A stretch of 64,000 nucleotides of DNA from UBA4592 sp002365735 (lineage in GTDB: Bacteria > Actinomycetota > Actinomycetes > S36-B12): NCBI GenBank assembly GCA_937875815.1, contig CALFHU010000097.1, positions 1-64,000 of the forward strand, given 5' to 3'. Under the pieces are notes generated by a model that made no database searches, was not told the DNA's origin, and saw nothing but the letters and a program-made list of their open reading frames with translations. Below, in pieces: positions 10,301 to 18,077 of the stretch; position 1 is the stretch's first letter, and each line of letters opens with the position of its first letter. Position numbers and translations under genes: made by a program.

Positions 10301-10575
10301 GTTGGAAGGCGGGCGATTTGGGGTCGGTGGCGACTGAAGGTTTATTGGACTGGTCGGCAACATTTGAAATTCCCGCGGGAAGCCCTGAGGTTCGAGTAGT
10401 ATTTGACAACTCGTCACGTCAAATGTGGCTGCTCGCCCAACTGTTCATTGTGCTCTCACTTATTGTGATTGCATTGCCGTCCCGCACACGAATCGAAGTC
10501 GACCCTGATCTTGATATTTCGCCAGATATCACGCATATGAATGACAACGCAGAGCCTATCCAAGGGCGGGATTGA
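7321..10575 (+). CDS. Large membrane glycosyltransferase (GT2 domain plus multi-span membrane region)
   Basis: A protein of about 1,084 residues. Residues about 40-280 are a GT-A fold family-2 glycosyltransferase: TVLVSHNGATWLPAVL, the acceptor/metal motif LLHDDCAPDS near residue 140, and RDDLDLCWRAHRMGE. From about residue 420 there are around a dozen hydrophobic segments, then a soluble domain (about 800-1040) and a last membrane segment near 1040-1060. The sugar and acceptor are unknown. Its place between whiB2 and the mannose genes, followed by DUF5719, recurs in actinobacteria and suggests cell-envelope glycan assembly. DUF5719 follows with touching ends (stop at 10575, GTG at 10577), so the two are probably co-transcribed. 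Confidence 0.85.
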   Translation: MSEIGFEPEPALGGDPQWFDQDVSYDFDEEPISEPVIARSHFVTTVLVSHNGATWLPAVLTQLARTTRPPEVIVGVDARSTDTSLEILTQSLGADRVVALAENQGFGACVDAGLGLVPRPDFRADARPADTIEWIWLLHDDCAPDSTALEQLLLAADRHPSVAVLGPKILGWHDRRLLLEVGVGITSDGRRVTGLERGEHDQGQHDGERDVLAVSSAGMLVRRDIFDALGGFDPELPLFRDDLDLCWRAHRMGERVIIATGAQMHHREASAHGRRLDNQSRLESSRLLRADREAAVHVLLAHSAGVAAVLIGLRLFLGSVIRSLGYLLGKDASAAGAEIGAVVSVILHPSRLRRSRALVAVTSTEPASVVRHLRPSTWEQIRSLGEAAAGLATTSGSTTNTLSALDSGPVDEDASYLEESSAGLFKRVLRKPSVAIIVLLTLIAAAATRSLWLGEGVIQGGALLPSPWGASDLWNFYFQGWHNVGPGSVSDSPPYLAVIAALSTITLGKATLAVNFMLLLAIPLAGWAAYFASRVLIPSKAIRFWGAATYALLPAMTGSLAQGRLGTSFAAFILPFALRSGVRMLTPDSTRRRAAGTALLFALLLAFAPALWLISLVCAVLALAFIRRTKEAVIKAAITFGASFAALVPWSFSLVLNPVQFFFEPGLNSATLTDPDISMVDIFLLHPGGPGMSPIVITIGIVLAAVLALVRTDRRSVAVLLITAAWVGILFALVQVVFLFTPAGATTQMRTWPGPATLFIGLMLIAAAALGAQGLRTRFIGQSFSLGQPIAAIAVLAALAAPLLSLLWLIPADTSVLARNSPATVPAFVAADAFGPQAPRTLMLTQLPAGSIEYTLINGDGLRLGDADTPPSSQVWRTIDPYVAALASGRGGDEVAALGGYGVRYVALAPGSSQEIVPILDAEPGLRRLSNSDGEVLWRVSGVTSRARITDGDIQSPVGIASPEDLGTEPYIEQILPDGTGTRVLYIGTGADSRWKAGDLGSVATEGLLDWSATFEIPAGSPEVRVVFDNSSRQMWLLAQLFIVLSLIVIALPSRTRIEVDPDLDISPDITHMNDNAEPIQGRD

Positions 10576-10576
10576 C

Positions 10577-12112
10577 GTGGCAAATATCGATTCGACTTTC
10601 CTGCGCTCGCGGTTCTTCGCCCCTGCTGCAGTGGTCGCTGCTGCCGCCCTTGTCATTGGAATTTCCGGGTTTATCCAAGTCGAGAAACCAAAAGCTTCAG
10701 AAGGCGCTGTCACAATTGAACCAATTGGCTCGGCCGTGCTGCTGTGCCCGGAACCGGGCACAGGTGGTGACCTCGGTGTTCGAGTGACTGCCGCAGTTGT
10801 ACCTGGGCAACCGGGCCAAGACTCTGGTCCGGGCTCGGCTGGCATAGAAACCCTCCCTGGCAAGGAATCGGCGAGTTCGCGAATAAAAGTGCCAGGGGAG
10901 CAGGGCCAAATCGAGGCATTTGGTGACCGACTTCCAGCAATCCGTGCTTACGGTGAAGGCTCGTTGGCACCGGGTCTCGTCGCTGACCAGTGGGGCCGTG
11001 ATCCCAGCGGTCGAGGTCGCGGCATGGCAAGCACTGCATGTGCACCGGCAGCATCGGAGTTTTGGTTTGTTGGCGGCGGCGCAATTGCAGGACGTAAAAC
11101 CCGCGTACTTCTGGTAAATCCCGATGACACCGCGGCGCTCGTGGACGTAATCATTCATGGCCCCGATGGAATTATTGATGCCCCGGCCGGCCGAGGCCTA
11201 GTTGTCCCTCCGCTTGATCGTGTGACGGTGCAGCTTGATGTGCTCGCGCCAGGAGTCCCCGCGGCGGCCTTACACGTACTCGCACGCACGGGCCGGATCG
11301 GTGCCTCAGTTGATGACGAGCAACGATCTGGCTTGCAGTCCGTTGGAACCGACTGGATTCCACAGTCAGCTTTACCGGCAATGAAGGTGTACGTACCCGG
11401 AGTAATTAATGGGTTAGGTGCACGCGTTTTGTCGATCGTTTCTACATCGGAAAACGATGCAAACGTGACCTTGCGAGTGATTTCACCTGAGGGCACATTT
11501 GAACCCGCGGAGAGCAACGCGTTTACGGTTACCTCAGGCACGGTTGTGACGACGGATATGACGCCCGCTTTGCCGCAAACGCCCGATGGCTCTTTACCCG
11601 TGACGCTTGAGTTGACTTCGGATCAACCAATTGTAGTGGGCATGCGGCAGTTTTTTGGTGAGAGGCGAGTCCAAAATGAAACGGCATTTAGTGCTGGAGC
11701 GCAACCGATCACTGGGCCGGCAGCCGTTTCGGGATTACCGGTCCGAGATGCAACAGATGTTCGCTTGGCAATCAGCGCACCAGAAGGTGACGTGGAAGTG
11801 GATATCGTGCTACTCCCATTTCGTGGTGGAAAAAGTGTCGGTGAACCAACGGCACCTCGACGGCTAAAAGTCCCCGGGGGGCAACTGCGAAATATTAAGT
11901 TGAATCCGCCCACTGACATTGATTGGTACACCGCGATCGTTACCCCGGTGCAAGGATCGGACCCGGTCTTGCTCGCGCATCGGGTCAGGGAGAAATCGCG
12001 TTATGGTGATTTGATGACCGGTTATCCATGGAGCCCATTACGCATCGAGGTTTCAGTCCCTAGTGCCGCGCAGAATGAAGCGGTCGCTGTGCGGCGCGCC
12101 GCCACAAGTTAG
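10577..12112 (+). CDS. DUF5719 family membrane-anchored extracytoplasmic protein
   Basis: A protein of 511 residues with one N-terminal hydrophobic segment (FFAPAAVVAAAALVIGISGFI) and a long extracytoplasmic part rich in beta-strand-like sequence, for example FVGGGAIAGRKTRVLLVNP and VTVQLDVLAPGVPAAALHV. It matches actinobacterial DUF5719 proteins, of unknown function, which are encoded after the GT2 membrane glycosyltransferase. The GTG at 10577 is preceded at good spacing by aagggcggg. An in-frame ATG at 10541 lies inside the upstream gene and is less likely. A role assisting the glycosyltransferase outside the membrane is inference only. Confidence 0.75.
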   Translation: MANIDSTFLRSRFFAPAAVVAAAALVIGISGFIQVEKPKASEGAVTIEPIGSAVLLCPEPGTGGDLGVRVTAAVVPGQPGQDSGPGSAGIETLPGKESASSRIKVPGEQGQIEAFGDRLPAIRAYGEGSLAPGLVADQWGRDPSGRGRGMASTACAPAASEFWFVGGGAIAGRKTRVLLVNPDDTAALVDVIIHGPDGIIDAPAGRGLVVPPLDRVTVQLDVLAPGVPAAALHVLARTGRIGASVDDEQRSGLQSVGTDWIPQSALPAMKVYVPGVINGLGARVLSIVSTSENDANVTLRVISPEGTFEPAESNAFTVTSGTVVTTDMTPALPQTPDGSLPVTLELTSDQPIVVGMRQFFGERRVQNETAFSAGAQPITGPAAVSGLPVRDATDVRLAISAPEGDVEVDIVLLPFRGGKSVGEPTAPRRLKVPGGQLRNIKLNPPTDIDWYTAIVTPVQGSDPVLLAHRVREKSRYGDLMTGYPWSPLRIEVSVPSAAQNEAVAVRRAATS

Positions 12113-12130
12113 CCCTTATCTGCGACTAAC

Positions 12131-12508
12131 GTGCCTCGAGTGAGTAGACGCCGTTGCTCCAAGCCGTCCTGTAGCGGTACTGGGGTGTCCACATTGACAT
12201 ATGTTTATGCCGATTCAACCGCGGTACTTGGTCCGTTAGCGACTTACGCTGAACCGCACTGCTACGACCTTTGTTTAATGCACAGTGAGCGACTTACCGC
12301 ACCCCGCGGCTGGGAGATTGTTCGCATTGCCCCGGATCCTGATTCCTTAAAGCCATCTTCTGATGACCTTGAAGCCTTGGCCAATGCGGTGCGTGAAGCT
12401 GCCCGGCCCCGGTACCTTGAGCGCGAAGCTGCTGCTGCCGAGTCGGGCGATGCCGTTGAGGTCGCTCGTCGCGGTCATTTGCGGGTTCTGGCCACGCCCG
12501 AGTCCTAA
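12131..12508 (+). CDS. DUF3499 family protein
   Basis: A protein of 125 residues. The N-terminus (VSRRRCSKPSCSG and later EPHCYDLCLMHSERLTAPRGWEIVR) matches DUF3499 (Rv3258c type). Its cysteines and histidine suggest a small metal-binding fold, though this is unproven. It lies 18 bp after DUF5719 and 51 bp before manB. The metallopeptidase gene often found next to DUF3499 in other actinobacteria is not here. The GTG start at 12131 is the first in frame. Confidence 0.85.
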   Translation: MPRVSRRRCSKPSCSGTGVSTLTYVYADSTAVLGPLATYAEPHCYDLCLMHSERLTAPRGWEIVRIAPDPDSLKPSSDDLEALANAVREAARPRYLEREAAAAESGDAVEVARRGHLRVLATPES

Positions 12509-12547
12509 TCGACGGGCAGTAATCTCCAGCAGCCCAGCGGTAACCGA

Positions 12548-12553
12548 TAGGTT
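12548..12553 (+). promoter_or_regulatory. -10 hexamer, probably leaderless promoter of manB
   Basis: TAGGTT ends 7 nt before the GTG at 12560, and no Shine-Dalgarno sequence is visible. Confidence 0.4.
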
Positions 12554-12559
12554 TATCCA

Positions 12560-14137
12560 GTGACTTCACTTAGTGAGCGCGACCTCAACGTAATTATTAA
12601 GGCGTATGACGTCCGCGGCACCTACCCGGATCAGTTAGATGAGGACCTGGCCCACGCTGTGGGAACCGCATTTGTTGAAGTCCTCGGCGTGAGAGCATCG
12701 GAGGGGGGAGCTGGCGCAGTAGTCGTGGGCCATGACATGCGCCCATCAGGGCCTTCGTTGGTTTCCTCATTTGCCCAAGGGGTTCGAGAGGCTGGCTGCG
12801 ACGTCATTGAAATTGGATTGGCCAGTACTGACGGTTTGTATTTTGCATCGGGGAGTCTGAATCTGCCAGGTGCGATGTTCACGGCAAGTCACAACCCAGC
12901 GCAATACAACGGAATCAAGTTGTGTCGGGCCGGAGCGGCTCCGGTCGGTCAAGATTCGGGCTTGCGGGAAATTAGTGAACTGATTTCCCGAGGCATAGTC
13001 AAAGCTGAGACATTCCCGCTGGGCAGCGTTTCCGCGCGCGATGTACTCCCCGAATATGCCCGCTACCTTCGCGAACTCGTGCCGGTCGAGGCTGGACGTC
13101 AGCTCACGGTGGTTGTTGATGCGGGCAACGGCATGGGTGGCTTTACCGTCCCGGCAGTGCTGGGCACCGCGGCGGGGTTGCCGGCATTGCCATTGACAAT
13201 TATCCCGATGTATTTTGAGCTGGACGGAAGTTTCCCCAACCATGAGGCCAATCCCATTGAACCGGCGAACCTTGTTGACCTGCAAAGCGCTGTGATTGAG
13301 CATAAAGCTGATCTTGGGTTGGCATTCGATGGAGATGCCGACCGCTGCTTTGTCATTGACCACAATGGCGATGCTGTCACCCCATCCGCGATCACCGCCC
13401 TGATCGCTACGCGTGAATTAGCCCGCCATCCCGGTAGCAACGTGATCCACAACCTCATTACCTCACGAACTGTGCCGGAGGTAGTAGCCGAAAACGGCGG
13501 TATTGCTATTCGAACTCGAGTCGGACACTCATTTATTAAGGAGACCATGGCGCACACCAATGCGGTGTTCGGGGGCGAGCATTCCGGCCATTTCTATTTT
13601 CGCGATTTCTGGCGGGCTGACTCTGGCATGCTGGCGGCCCTGCATTGCATTGCGGCATTGGGGGAGACGCAGCCCGGAATAACTTTTGCAAGCCTGATGG
13701 CCCCGTTCAATCGGTATGCAGCGAGCGGTGAAATCAATACTCGCGTCGAGAATCAAGCGGCAGTGATCGCGGCCATCACTGCGCAATACGCCGAACACGA
13801 TCTCGACGAGCTTGACGGCCTTACTGTATCTGCGGATACGTGGTGGTTTAACGTGCGAGCGAGCAACACCGAACCGCTTTTGCGCTTGAATGTCGAGGCG
13901 CGCGACACAGTACAGATGCACCGACTGCGCGACACGGTTCTTGAGCTCATGCAAGCCCCCACTATCTCCGCCCCGTATGGCATCGCGCCGCAATTGTGGG
14001 CAGTCCTGGCCTGCCCATGCGATTCCCATGGCCCGCTTGTTGGCGCACCAGAGTCAGCTACCCCAGAGCTTGAATGCACCGTATGTAACGCCCGATTCCC
14101 GGTACGTGATGGCATCCCGGTCATGATGCTGAAGTGA
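12560..14137 (+). CDS. manB: Phosphomannomutase/phosphoglucomutase fused to a Trm112-like zinc-ribbon domain
   Basis: A protein of 525 residues. Residues 1 to about 460 form an alpha-D-phosphohexomutase: the phosphoserine loop TASHNPAQYNGIKL near residue 110, the metal loop AFDGDADRC near 255, the sugar loop GEHSGHFYF near 338 and the phosphate loop RASNTEPLLRLN near 435. It interconverts mannose-6-P and mannose-1-P for GDP-mannose. Residues about 475-525 (LACPCD...LECTVCNARFPVRDGIPVMM) are a Trm112-like domain with four cysteines. In Streptomyces and others this is a separate small gene directly after manB. The frame is continuous with no stop between the parts, so this is a true fusion. manA follows after 22 bp. 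Confidence 0.92.
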   Translation: MTSLSERDLNVIIKAYDVRGTYPDQLDEDLAHAVGTAFVEVLGVRASEGGAGAVVVGHDMRPSGPSLVSSFAQGVREAGCDVIEIGLASTDGLYFASGSLNLPGAMFTASHNPAQYNGIKLCRAGAAPVGQDSGLREISELISRGIVKAETFPLGSVSARDVLPEYARYLRELVPVEAGRQLTVVVDAGNGMGGFTVPAVLGTAAGLPALPLTIIPMYFELDGSFPNHEANPIEPANLVDLQSAVIEHKADLGLAFDGDADRCFVIDHNGDAVTPSAITALIATRELARHPGSNVIHNLITSRTVPEVVAENGGIAIRTRVGHSFIKETMAHTNAVFGGEHSGHFYFRDFWRADSGMLAALHCIAALGETQPGITFASLMAPFNRYAASGEINTRVENQAAVIAAITAQYAEHDLDELDGLTVSADTWWFNVRASNTEPLLRLNVEARDTVQMHRLRDTVLELMQAPTISAPYGIAPQLWAVLACPCDSHGPLVGAPESATPELECTVCNARFPVRDGIPVMMLK

Positions 14138-14159
14138 ACGACTGAATCGAACTCGGCAG

Positions 14160-15215
14160 ATGCAGATCATTAATGGTGCACTAAAGAATTATGCTTGGGG
14201 AATTCCTCGTGGGCTTGACCAGTGGATCGGAGCCACAGTCTCTGCGAGGGTGCAGCCACAGGCCGAACTGTGGTTCGGCGTGCACCCAAACGGCGCATCA
14301 ACAGTCGCCGATTCGGGCGTGGCCCTCGACCGAATTCTTGGCCGCGCTGACGTTCCTATCCTTGTGAAAATCTTGGCGGCGGCCAAGCCACTTTCAGTGC
14401 AGGTGCACCCGAATAGTGCTTTGGCCCAAGAAGGCTTTAACACACTCAATAACACGGTTCAGTTTGCGGGTGCATTTGCTGATCCTTATGAAAAAATTGA
14501 ATTGCTCTATGCACTTACGCCTTTTACCGCCTTTTGCGGCTGGCGTCCGGTTGAGCAAGTTCGGCAAGTTTTTGATGCCCTTGGAATCGACGGACCCGCC
14601 GAGGTGTCTAGCGAGAGCGGCGTTTCCCGTCAGGACTTATTTGTTTACTGTGTGAACCATGAAGTTGCACCCGACACCCTTGGGCGTATTCCTTCTGCGA
14701 TTCGTGCGGCCGGTCTTTCGCAGTTAGAAATCAGTTCCTACGAGAGGGTAGTGTCCGATTACCCGGGTGATCAGGGCGCATTGCTCGCAGTTTTCTTACA
14801 ACCAATCTCACTAGCTCCGGGGGAGAGTGTCTATATTCCATCGGGCGTCCCGCACAGCTACATCGCAGGGACCGGGATTGAGGTCATGACCTCATCTGAC
14901 AATGTCCTGCGATTGGGGCTGACACCCAAACCTGTTTATCCCGAACTGGCATTGCGCGCACTTGACTTTGATGCTTCCCGGTCCCGCTCGACGGATGCGC
15001 CATTTAGTGTTGAAGTGATCAATGCAAACTCAGATGTGGCCTCGCATCTGGAATTGCCAAGTGGTCAGTTCCGCGTAGTTTTATGCTTGGCTGGACGCAC
15101 CCACGTCCTTGGCACCGAACTTTCCTGCGGTCAAGCCGCGGTGATCACGGCCACTGAGCCCGCCATTTCTATCTCCACGACCGGTAGTTACGCCATCATT
15201 CGGACAGAGTTGTGA
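14160..15215 (+). CDS. manA: Mannose-6-phosphate isomerase, class I
   Basis: A cupin-fold zinc enzyme of 351 residues that interconverts fructose-6-P and mannose-6-P. Visible signatures are NYAWG at the N-terminus, AELWFGVHPNG near residue 38, the zinc-site region KILAAAKPLSVQVHPN near 70-84, and YIPSGVPHSYIAGTGIEVMTSSDNVLRLGLTPK near 225-260, which ends with the expected Lys. With manB and the guanylyltransferase-like gene it completes a route from fructose-6-P to GDP-mannose. The SIS-domain phospho-isomerase gene that usually sits between manB and manA in relatives is missing. A 7-bp tandem repeat spans its stop codon. Confidence 0.95.
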   Translation: MQIINGALKNYAWGIPRGLDQWIGATVSARVQPQAELWFGVHPNGASTVADSGVALDRILGRADVPILVKILAAAKPLSVQVHPNSALAQEGFNTLNNTVQFAGAFADPYEKIELLYALTPFTAFCGWRPVEQVRQVFDALGIDGPAEVSSESGVSRQDLFVYCVNHEVAPDTLGRIPSAIRAAGLSQLEISSYERVVSDYPGDQGALLAVFLQPISLAPGESVYIPSGVPHSYIAGTGIEVMTSSDNVLRLGLTPKPVYPELALRALDFDASRSRSTDAPFSVEVINANSDVASHLELPSGQFRVVLCLAGRTHVLGTELSCGQAAVITATEPAISISTTGSYAIIRTEL

Positions 15216-15230
15216 GTTGTGAGTTGTGAG
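15207..15230 (+). repeat. Tandem 7-bp repeat (GAGTTGT x3.4) across the manA/CDF junction
   Basis: Three full GAGTTGT units plus GAG cover the manA stop codon and the GTG start of the next gene. The unit length is not a multiple of three, so a change in copy number would alter the reading-frame relationship of the two genes. Confidence 0.8.
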
Positions 15231-16221
15231 TACTGAGGGTGGAATCAAGGCCGTGATCGCGGCGCTGATCGCAAACGCCGGAATTGCGGTCAGTAAATTT
15301 GTGGCTTTCAGTTTCACCGGTTCGTCGTCGATGCTCTCAGAGGCGATCCATAGTGTTGCTGACTCCGGTAACCAAATATTGCTGCTGATTGGTAATAAGC
15401 GCGCCAGGAAACCCGCTGACGAAAAGCATCCATTTGGCTATGGCCGAAGGCGCTACGTGTATGGATTTATTGTTGCAATCGTCCTGTTCATGGTGGGTGG
15501 GGTCTTTTCCCTTTATGAAGGGATCCACAAATGGCAACACCCTGAACCGCTGAATGATTGGTGGATTGCAGTTGTTGTGCTGGTAATTGCAATTGGTCTT
15601 GAGAGTTATTCATTTCGTACGGCGTTGCGTGAGGCAGATAAATCGCGAGGGAACCGTTCGCTTTTTGGATTTGTAAAAGCCGCGCGACAGCCTGAACTTC
15701 CCGTAATTCTATTAGAAGACGCGGGCGCGCTGATTGGCTTGGTGCTGGCTTTGTTAGGAGTGGGTGCGGCCGTGATCACCGGCGACGGTCGGTTTGATGC
15801 CGCAGGCGCGATGAGTGTTGGCACGCTACTTGTCGTTATTGCGATTTTTCTTGCAATTGAGATGACTGCAATGCTGGTGGGTGAAAGCGCATTGCCCGAA
15901 CAGGTTGCGGCGATCAGGAAGGCGCTGGAAGACTCTGGGGGCGTTGAGCGGGTGATCCACTTGCGGACAATGCACGCGGGACCGGATGAACTCATAGTTG
16001 CGGCCAAGATCGCAGTGCACCATTCTGATACGGGCACGCAAATCGCACGAGATATTGATAAAGCCGAAAAGGCACTGCGCGCTGCAGTGCCGAGTGCGAA
16101 ATATATTTTTCTTGAACCAGATCTAGACCGAGGCCGCCACACCGATCCCCAAGCCCCTGGGCTAGATATCGACGACTCCGATGCCCAGGCTGGCCCGGAC
16201 TCTTCCCGGACCGGGGACTAA
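15226..16221 (+). CDS. Cation diffusion facilitator (CDF) family transporter
   Basis: A protein of 331 residues with about six membrane segments. The metal site is seen as the EAIHSVAD motif near residue 39 (HxxxD) and the paired site near residue 155 (LLEDAGALIG, with E/D in place of H). The loop DEKHPFGYGRRRYVYGF is typical of the family. The C-terminal cytoplasmic ferredoxin-like domain begins near residue 225 (VERVIHLRTMHAGPDELIVAAKI). Members export Zn2+, Fe2+, Mn2+ or Co2+ in exchange for protons; the substrate cannot be told here. The gene sits between manA and sahH as in other actinobacteria. Confidence 0.9.
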   Translation: MSTEGGIKAVIAALIANAGIAVSKFVAFSFTGSSSMLSEAIHSVADSGNQILLLIGNKRARKPADEKHPFGYGRRRYVYGFIVAIVLFMVGGVFSLYEGIHKWQHPEPLNDWWIAVVVLVIAIGLESYSFRTALREADKSRGNRSLFGFVKAARQPELPVILLEDAGALIGLVLALLGVGAAVITGDGRFDAAGAMSVGTLLVVIAIFLAIEMTAMLVGESALPEQVAAIRKALEDSGGVERVIHLRTMHAGPDELIVAAKIAVHHSDTGTQIARDIDKAEKALRAAVPSAKYIFLEPDLDRGRHTDPQAPGLDIDDSDAQAGPDSSRTGD

Positions 16222-16309
16222 CCCGCCCCGATTGCACTAAATCACGCCGATTTCGCAATTCACACGAGGCCGGCGGGGTGTGCCAGCATGCATCAGTTCG
16301 GATCTCTGG

Positions 16310-16315
16310 CATACT
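16310..16315 (+). promoter_or_regulatory. Candidate -10 of the sahH promoter with a leader of about 125 nt
   Basis: TGGCATACT (-10 CATACT) would start a transcript near 16322, leaving about 125 nt before sahH. The leader contains a small hairpin (CTGC/GCAG near 16390-16405) and ends in a good ribosome site (gaggag). I do not recognise a known SAH or SAM riboswitch in it. Confidence 0.4.
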
Positions 16316-16446
16316 AGGGGAACCACGCAGCCGGAGCCCTGGAATTTGTTGTGGAAATCCAATTAATTAGTTCTTGCCATCTTTGCTGTCTGCTCGCATG
16401 CAGCGGGTGCGGGAAATATCCGGAAAAACATACATGAGGAGTTTCA

Positions 16447-17934
16447 ATGGCGAACACCACAACCGATCCAAATAAGGGAAGCCTTTTCACGGCTGATGGA
16501 GCACCAGATTTCAAGGTGGCAGATCTGAGTCTTGCTGACTTTGGTCGAGACGAAATTCGACTGGCTGAGCACGAAATGCCAGGGCTAATGGCGATGCGCG
16601 AGCAGTTTGGTGTCACCAAGCCACTTACAGGTGCACGGATTACCGGTTCGATCCACATGACGGTGCAGACCGCAGTGTTGGTCGAAACGCTGGTCGCGTT
16701 AGGCGCCGAAGTGCGTTGGGCTTCGTGCAACATTTTCTCCACCCAAGACCATGCGGCCGCCGCAACCGTCGTTGGCCCAACTGGCACCGTTGACAATCCC
16801 GCCGGTGTTCCGGTGTTTGCATGGAAGGGCGAGACCCTTCCCGAATACTGGTGGTGCACCGAGCAGATTCTGATGTGGCCAGACGGTAAAGGTCCGAACA
16901 TGATTCTAGATGACGGCGGAGACGCCACGCTTCTTGTGCATAAGGGCAAGGAATTCGAGGCAGCGGGAGTTGTCCCGAGGCCAGATGCTGATACGTCAGA
17001 GGAATACACGGTCGTTCTCGAAACACTCGCGCGCACTTTGACCGAAGATTCACAGCGGTGGACGAAAATCGCAGGCGGAATTATGGGTGTCACAGAAGAA
17101 ACTACGACGGGTGTTCACCGGCTGTACGAAATGCTTCGCGAGGGGTCGCTGCTGTTCCCCGCGATCAACGTCAACGATTCGGTTACCAAGAGTAAGTTTG
17201 ACAACAAGTACGGTTGCCGCCACTCGTTGGTCGACGGAATCAACCGCGCAACCGACACATTGATCGGTGGCAAGGTTGCAGTTCTTGCGGGCTACGGCGA
17301 CGTGGGTAAGGGCTCAGCGGACTCACTTCGTGGCCAAGGTGCGCGCGTAATTATCACTGAAGTCGATCCAATTTGTGCGCTGCAGGCTGCCATGGACGGC
17401 TATCAGGTTGCTCGAATGGAAGACGTAGTCGCGGAAGCAGACATCTTCATCACGGCCACCGGCTGCTACGACGTTATTACCGCCGAGCACATGTCCAAGA
17501 TGAAGCATCAGGCGATCGTCGGAAATATTGGTCACTTTGACAACGAGATTGACTTAGTGGGACTGACCAAGACTCCGGGAATCACACGAAAGACGATCAA
17601 GCCTCAGGTTGACGAATGGACTTTCGCTGATGGTCATTCGATCATCATGCTTTCCGAAGGCCGACTGTTAAACTTGGGAAATGCAACAGGTCATCCCTCT
17701 TTTGTTATGAGCACGTCATTCACCAATCAAGTGCTTGCACAGATCGAGTTGTTCACCAAGCGGGATGAATACGGACTTGGGGTTCACGTTCTGCCTAAGC
17801 ACCTCGACGAAATGGTCGCTCGCTTGCACATCGATGCATTGGGAGTGCGCTTGACCGAACTATCAAAGTCGCAGGCCGAATACCTCGGCCTCGATGTTGC
17901 GGGACCGTACAAGCCAGAGCTTTACCGCTACTAA
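16447..17934 (+). CDS. sahH: S-adenosylhomocysteine hydrolase
   Basis: A protein of 495 residues that splits S-adenosyl-homocysteine into homocysteine and adenosine, closing the methyl cycle. It has the NAD-binding loop AGYGDVGKGSADSLRG near residue 280, the substrate region NDSVTKSKFDNKYGCRHS near 238-255, HFDNEIDL, and the conserved tail LGLDVAGPYKPELYRY. The length, with the insertion after about residue 150, fits actinobacterial and plant-type enzymes. The start is set by the gaggag site 5 nt upstream. It is followed by a strong terminator. As in M. tuberculosis (Rv3248c), it precedes mtrAB-lpqB. Confidence 0.97.
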   Translation: MANTTTDPNKGSLFTADGAPDFKVADLSLADFGRDEIRLAEHEMPGLMAMREQFGVTKPLTGARITGSIHMTVQTAVLVETLVALGAEVRWASCNIFSTQDHAAAATVVGPTGTVDNPAGVPVFAWKGETLPEYWWCTEQILMWPDGKGPNMILDDGGDATLLVHKGKEFEAAGVVPRPDADTSEEYTVVLETLARTLTEDSQRWTKIAGGIMGVTEETTTGVHRLYEMLREGSLLFPAINVNDSVTKSKFDNKYGCRHSLVDGINRATDTLIGGKVAVLAGYGDVGKGSADSLRGQGARVIITEVDPICALQAAMDGYQVARMEDVVAEADIFITATGCYDVITAEHMSKMKHQAIVGNIGHFDNEIDLVGLTKTPGITRKTIKPQVDEWTFADGHSIIMLSEGRLLNLGNATGHPSFVMSTSFTNQVLAQIELFTKRDEYGLGVHVLPKHLDEMVARLHIDALGVRLTELSKSQAEYLGLDVAGPYKPELYRY

Positions 17935-17976
17935 TAGCTGCGTGAAACTAGTGGCAACTTAGCCGCGTGTGTCGCG

Positions 17977-18021
17977 AGTCGGGGTGGGTGTTCCTCAGGG
18001 GACACCCACCCCGACTTTATT
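17977..18021 (+). terminator. Rho-independent terminator after sahH
   Basis: A perfect 15-bp stem (17977-17991 with 18002-18016) with a 10-nt loop is followed by a T-rich stretch. The arms are GC-rich (cggggtgggtgt / acacccaccccg). It separates sahH from mtrA. Confidence 0.85.
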
Positions 18022-18064
18022 TGTGCTGGCGCGGGCTTGTGGGCAAAAGGTCGGGGTGACAGCA

Positions 18065-18070
18065 TAGGAT
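18065..18070 (+). promoter_or_regulatory. -10 hexamer, probably leaderless promoter of mtrA
   Basis: TAGGAT ends 7 nt before the in-frame ATG at 18078. The earlier ATG at 18072 would fall too close to the hexamer to be transcribed. Confidence 0.4.
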
Positions 18071-18077
18071 CATGGTC

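Noticed and set aside
16316..16446. Possible SAH or SAM riboswitch in the sahH leader
   Set aside because: Only a small hairpin is visible; I could not match the conserved core of any known SAH/SAM riboswitch class.
16935..16943. TTATGCACA-type DnaA box inside sahH (and another at 51132-51140 inside nudC)
   Set aside because: Both are within conserved coding sequence, and relaxed boxes are expected about twice per 64 kb by chance.
16314..17093. Long minus-strand ORF (259 codons) opposite sahH
   Set aside because: It lies antisense to the strongly recognisable sahH gene and its translation has Ser/Arg/Pro-rich shadow composition with no family features.
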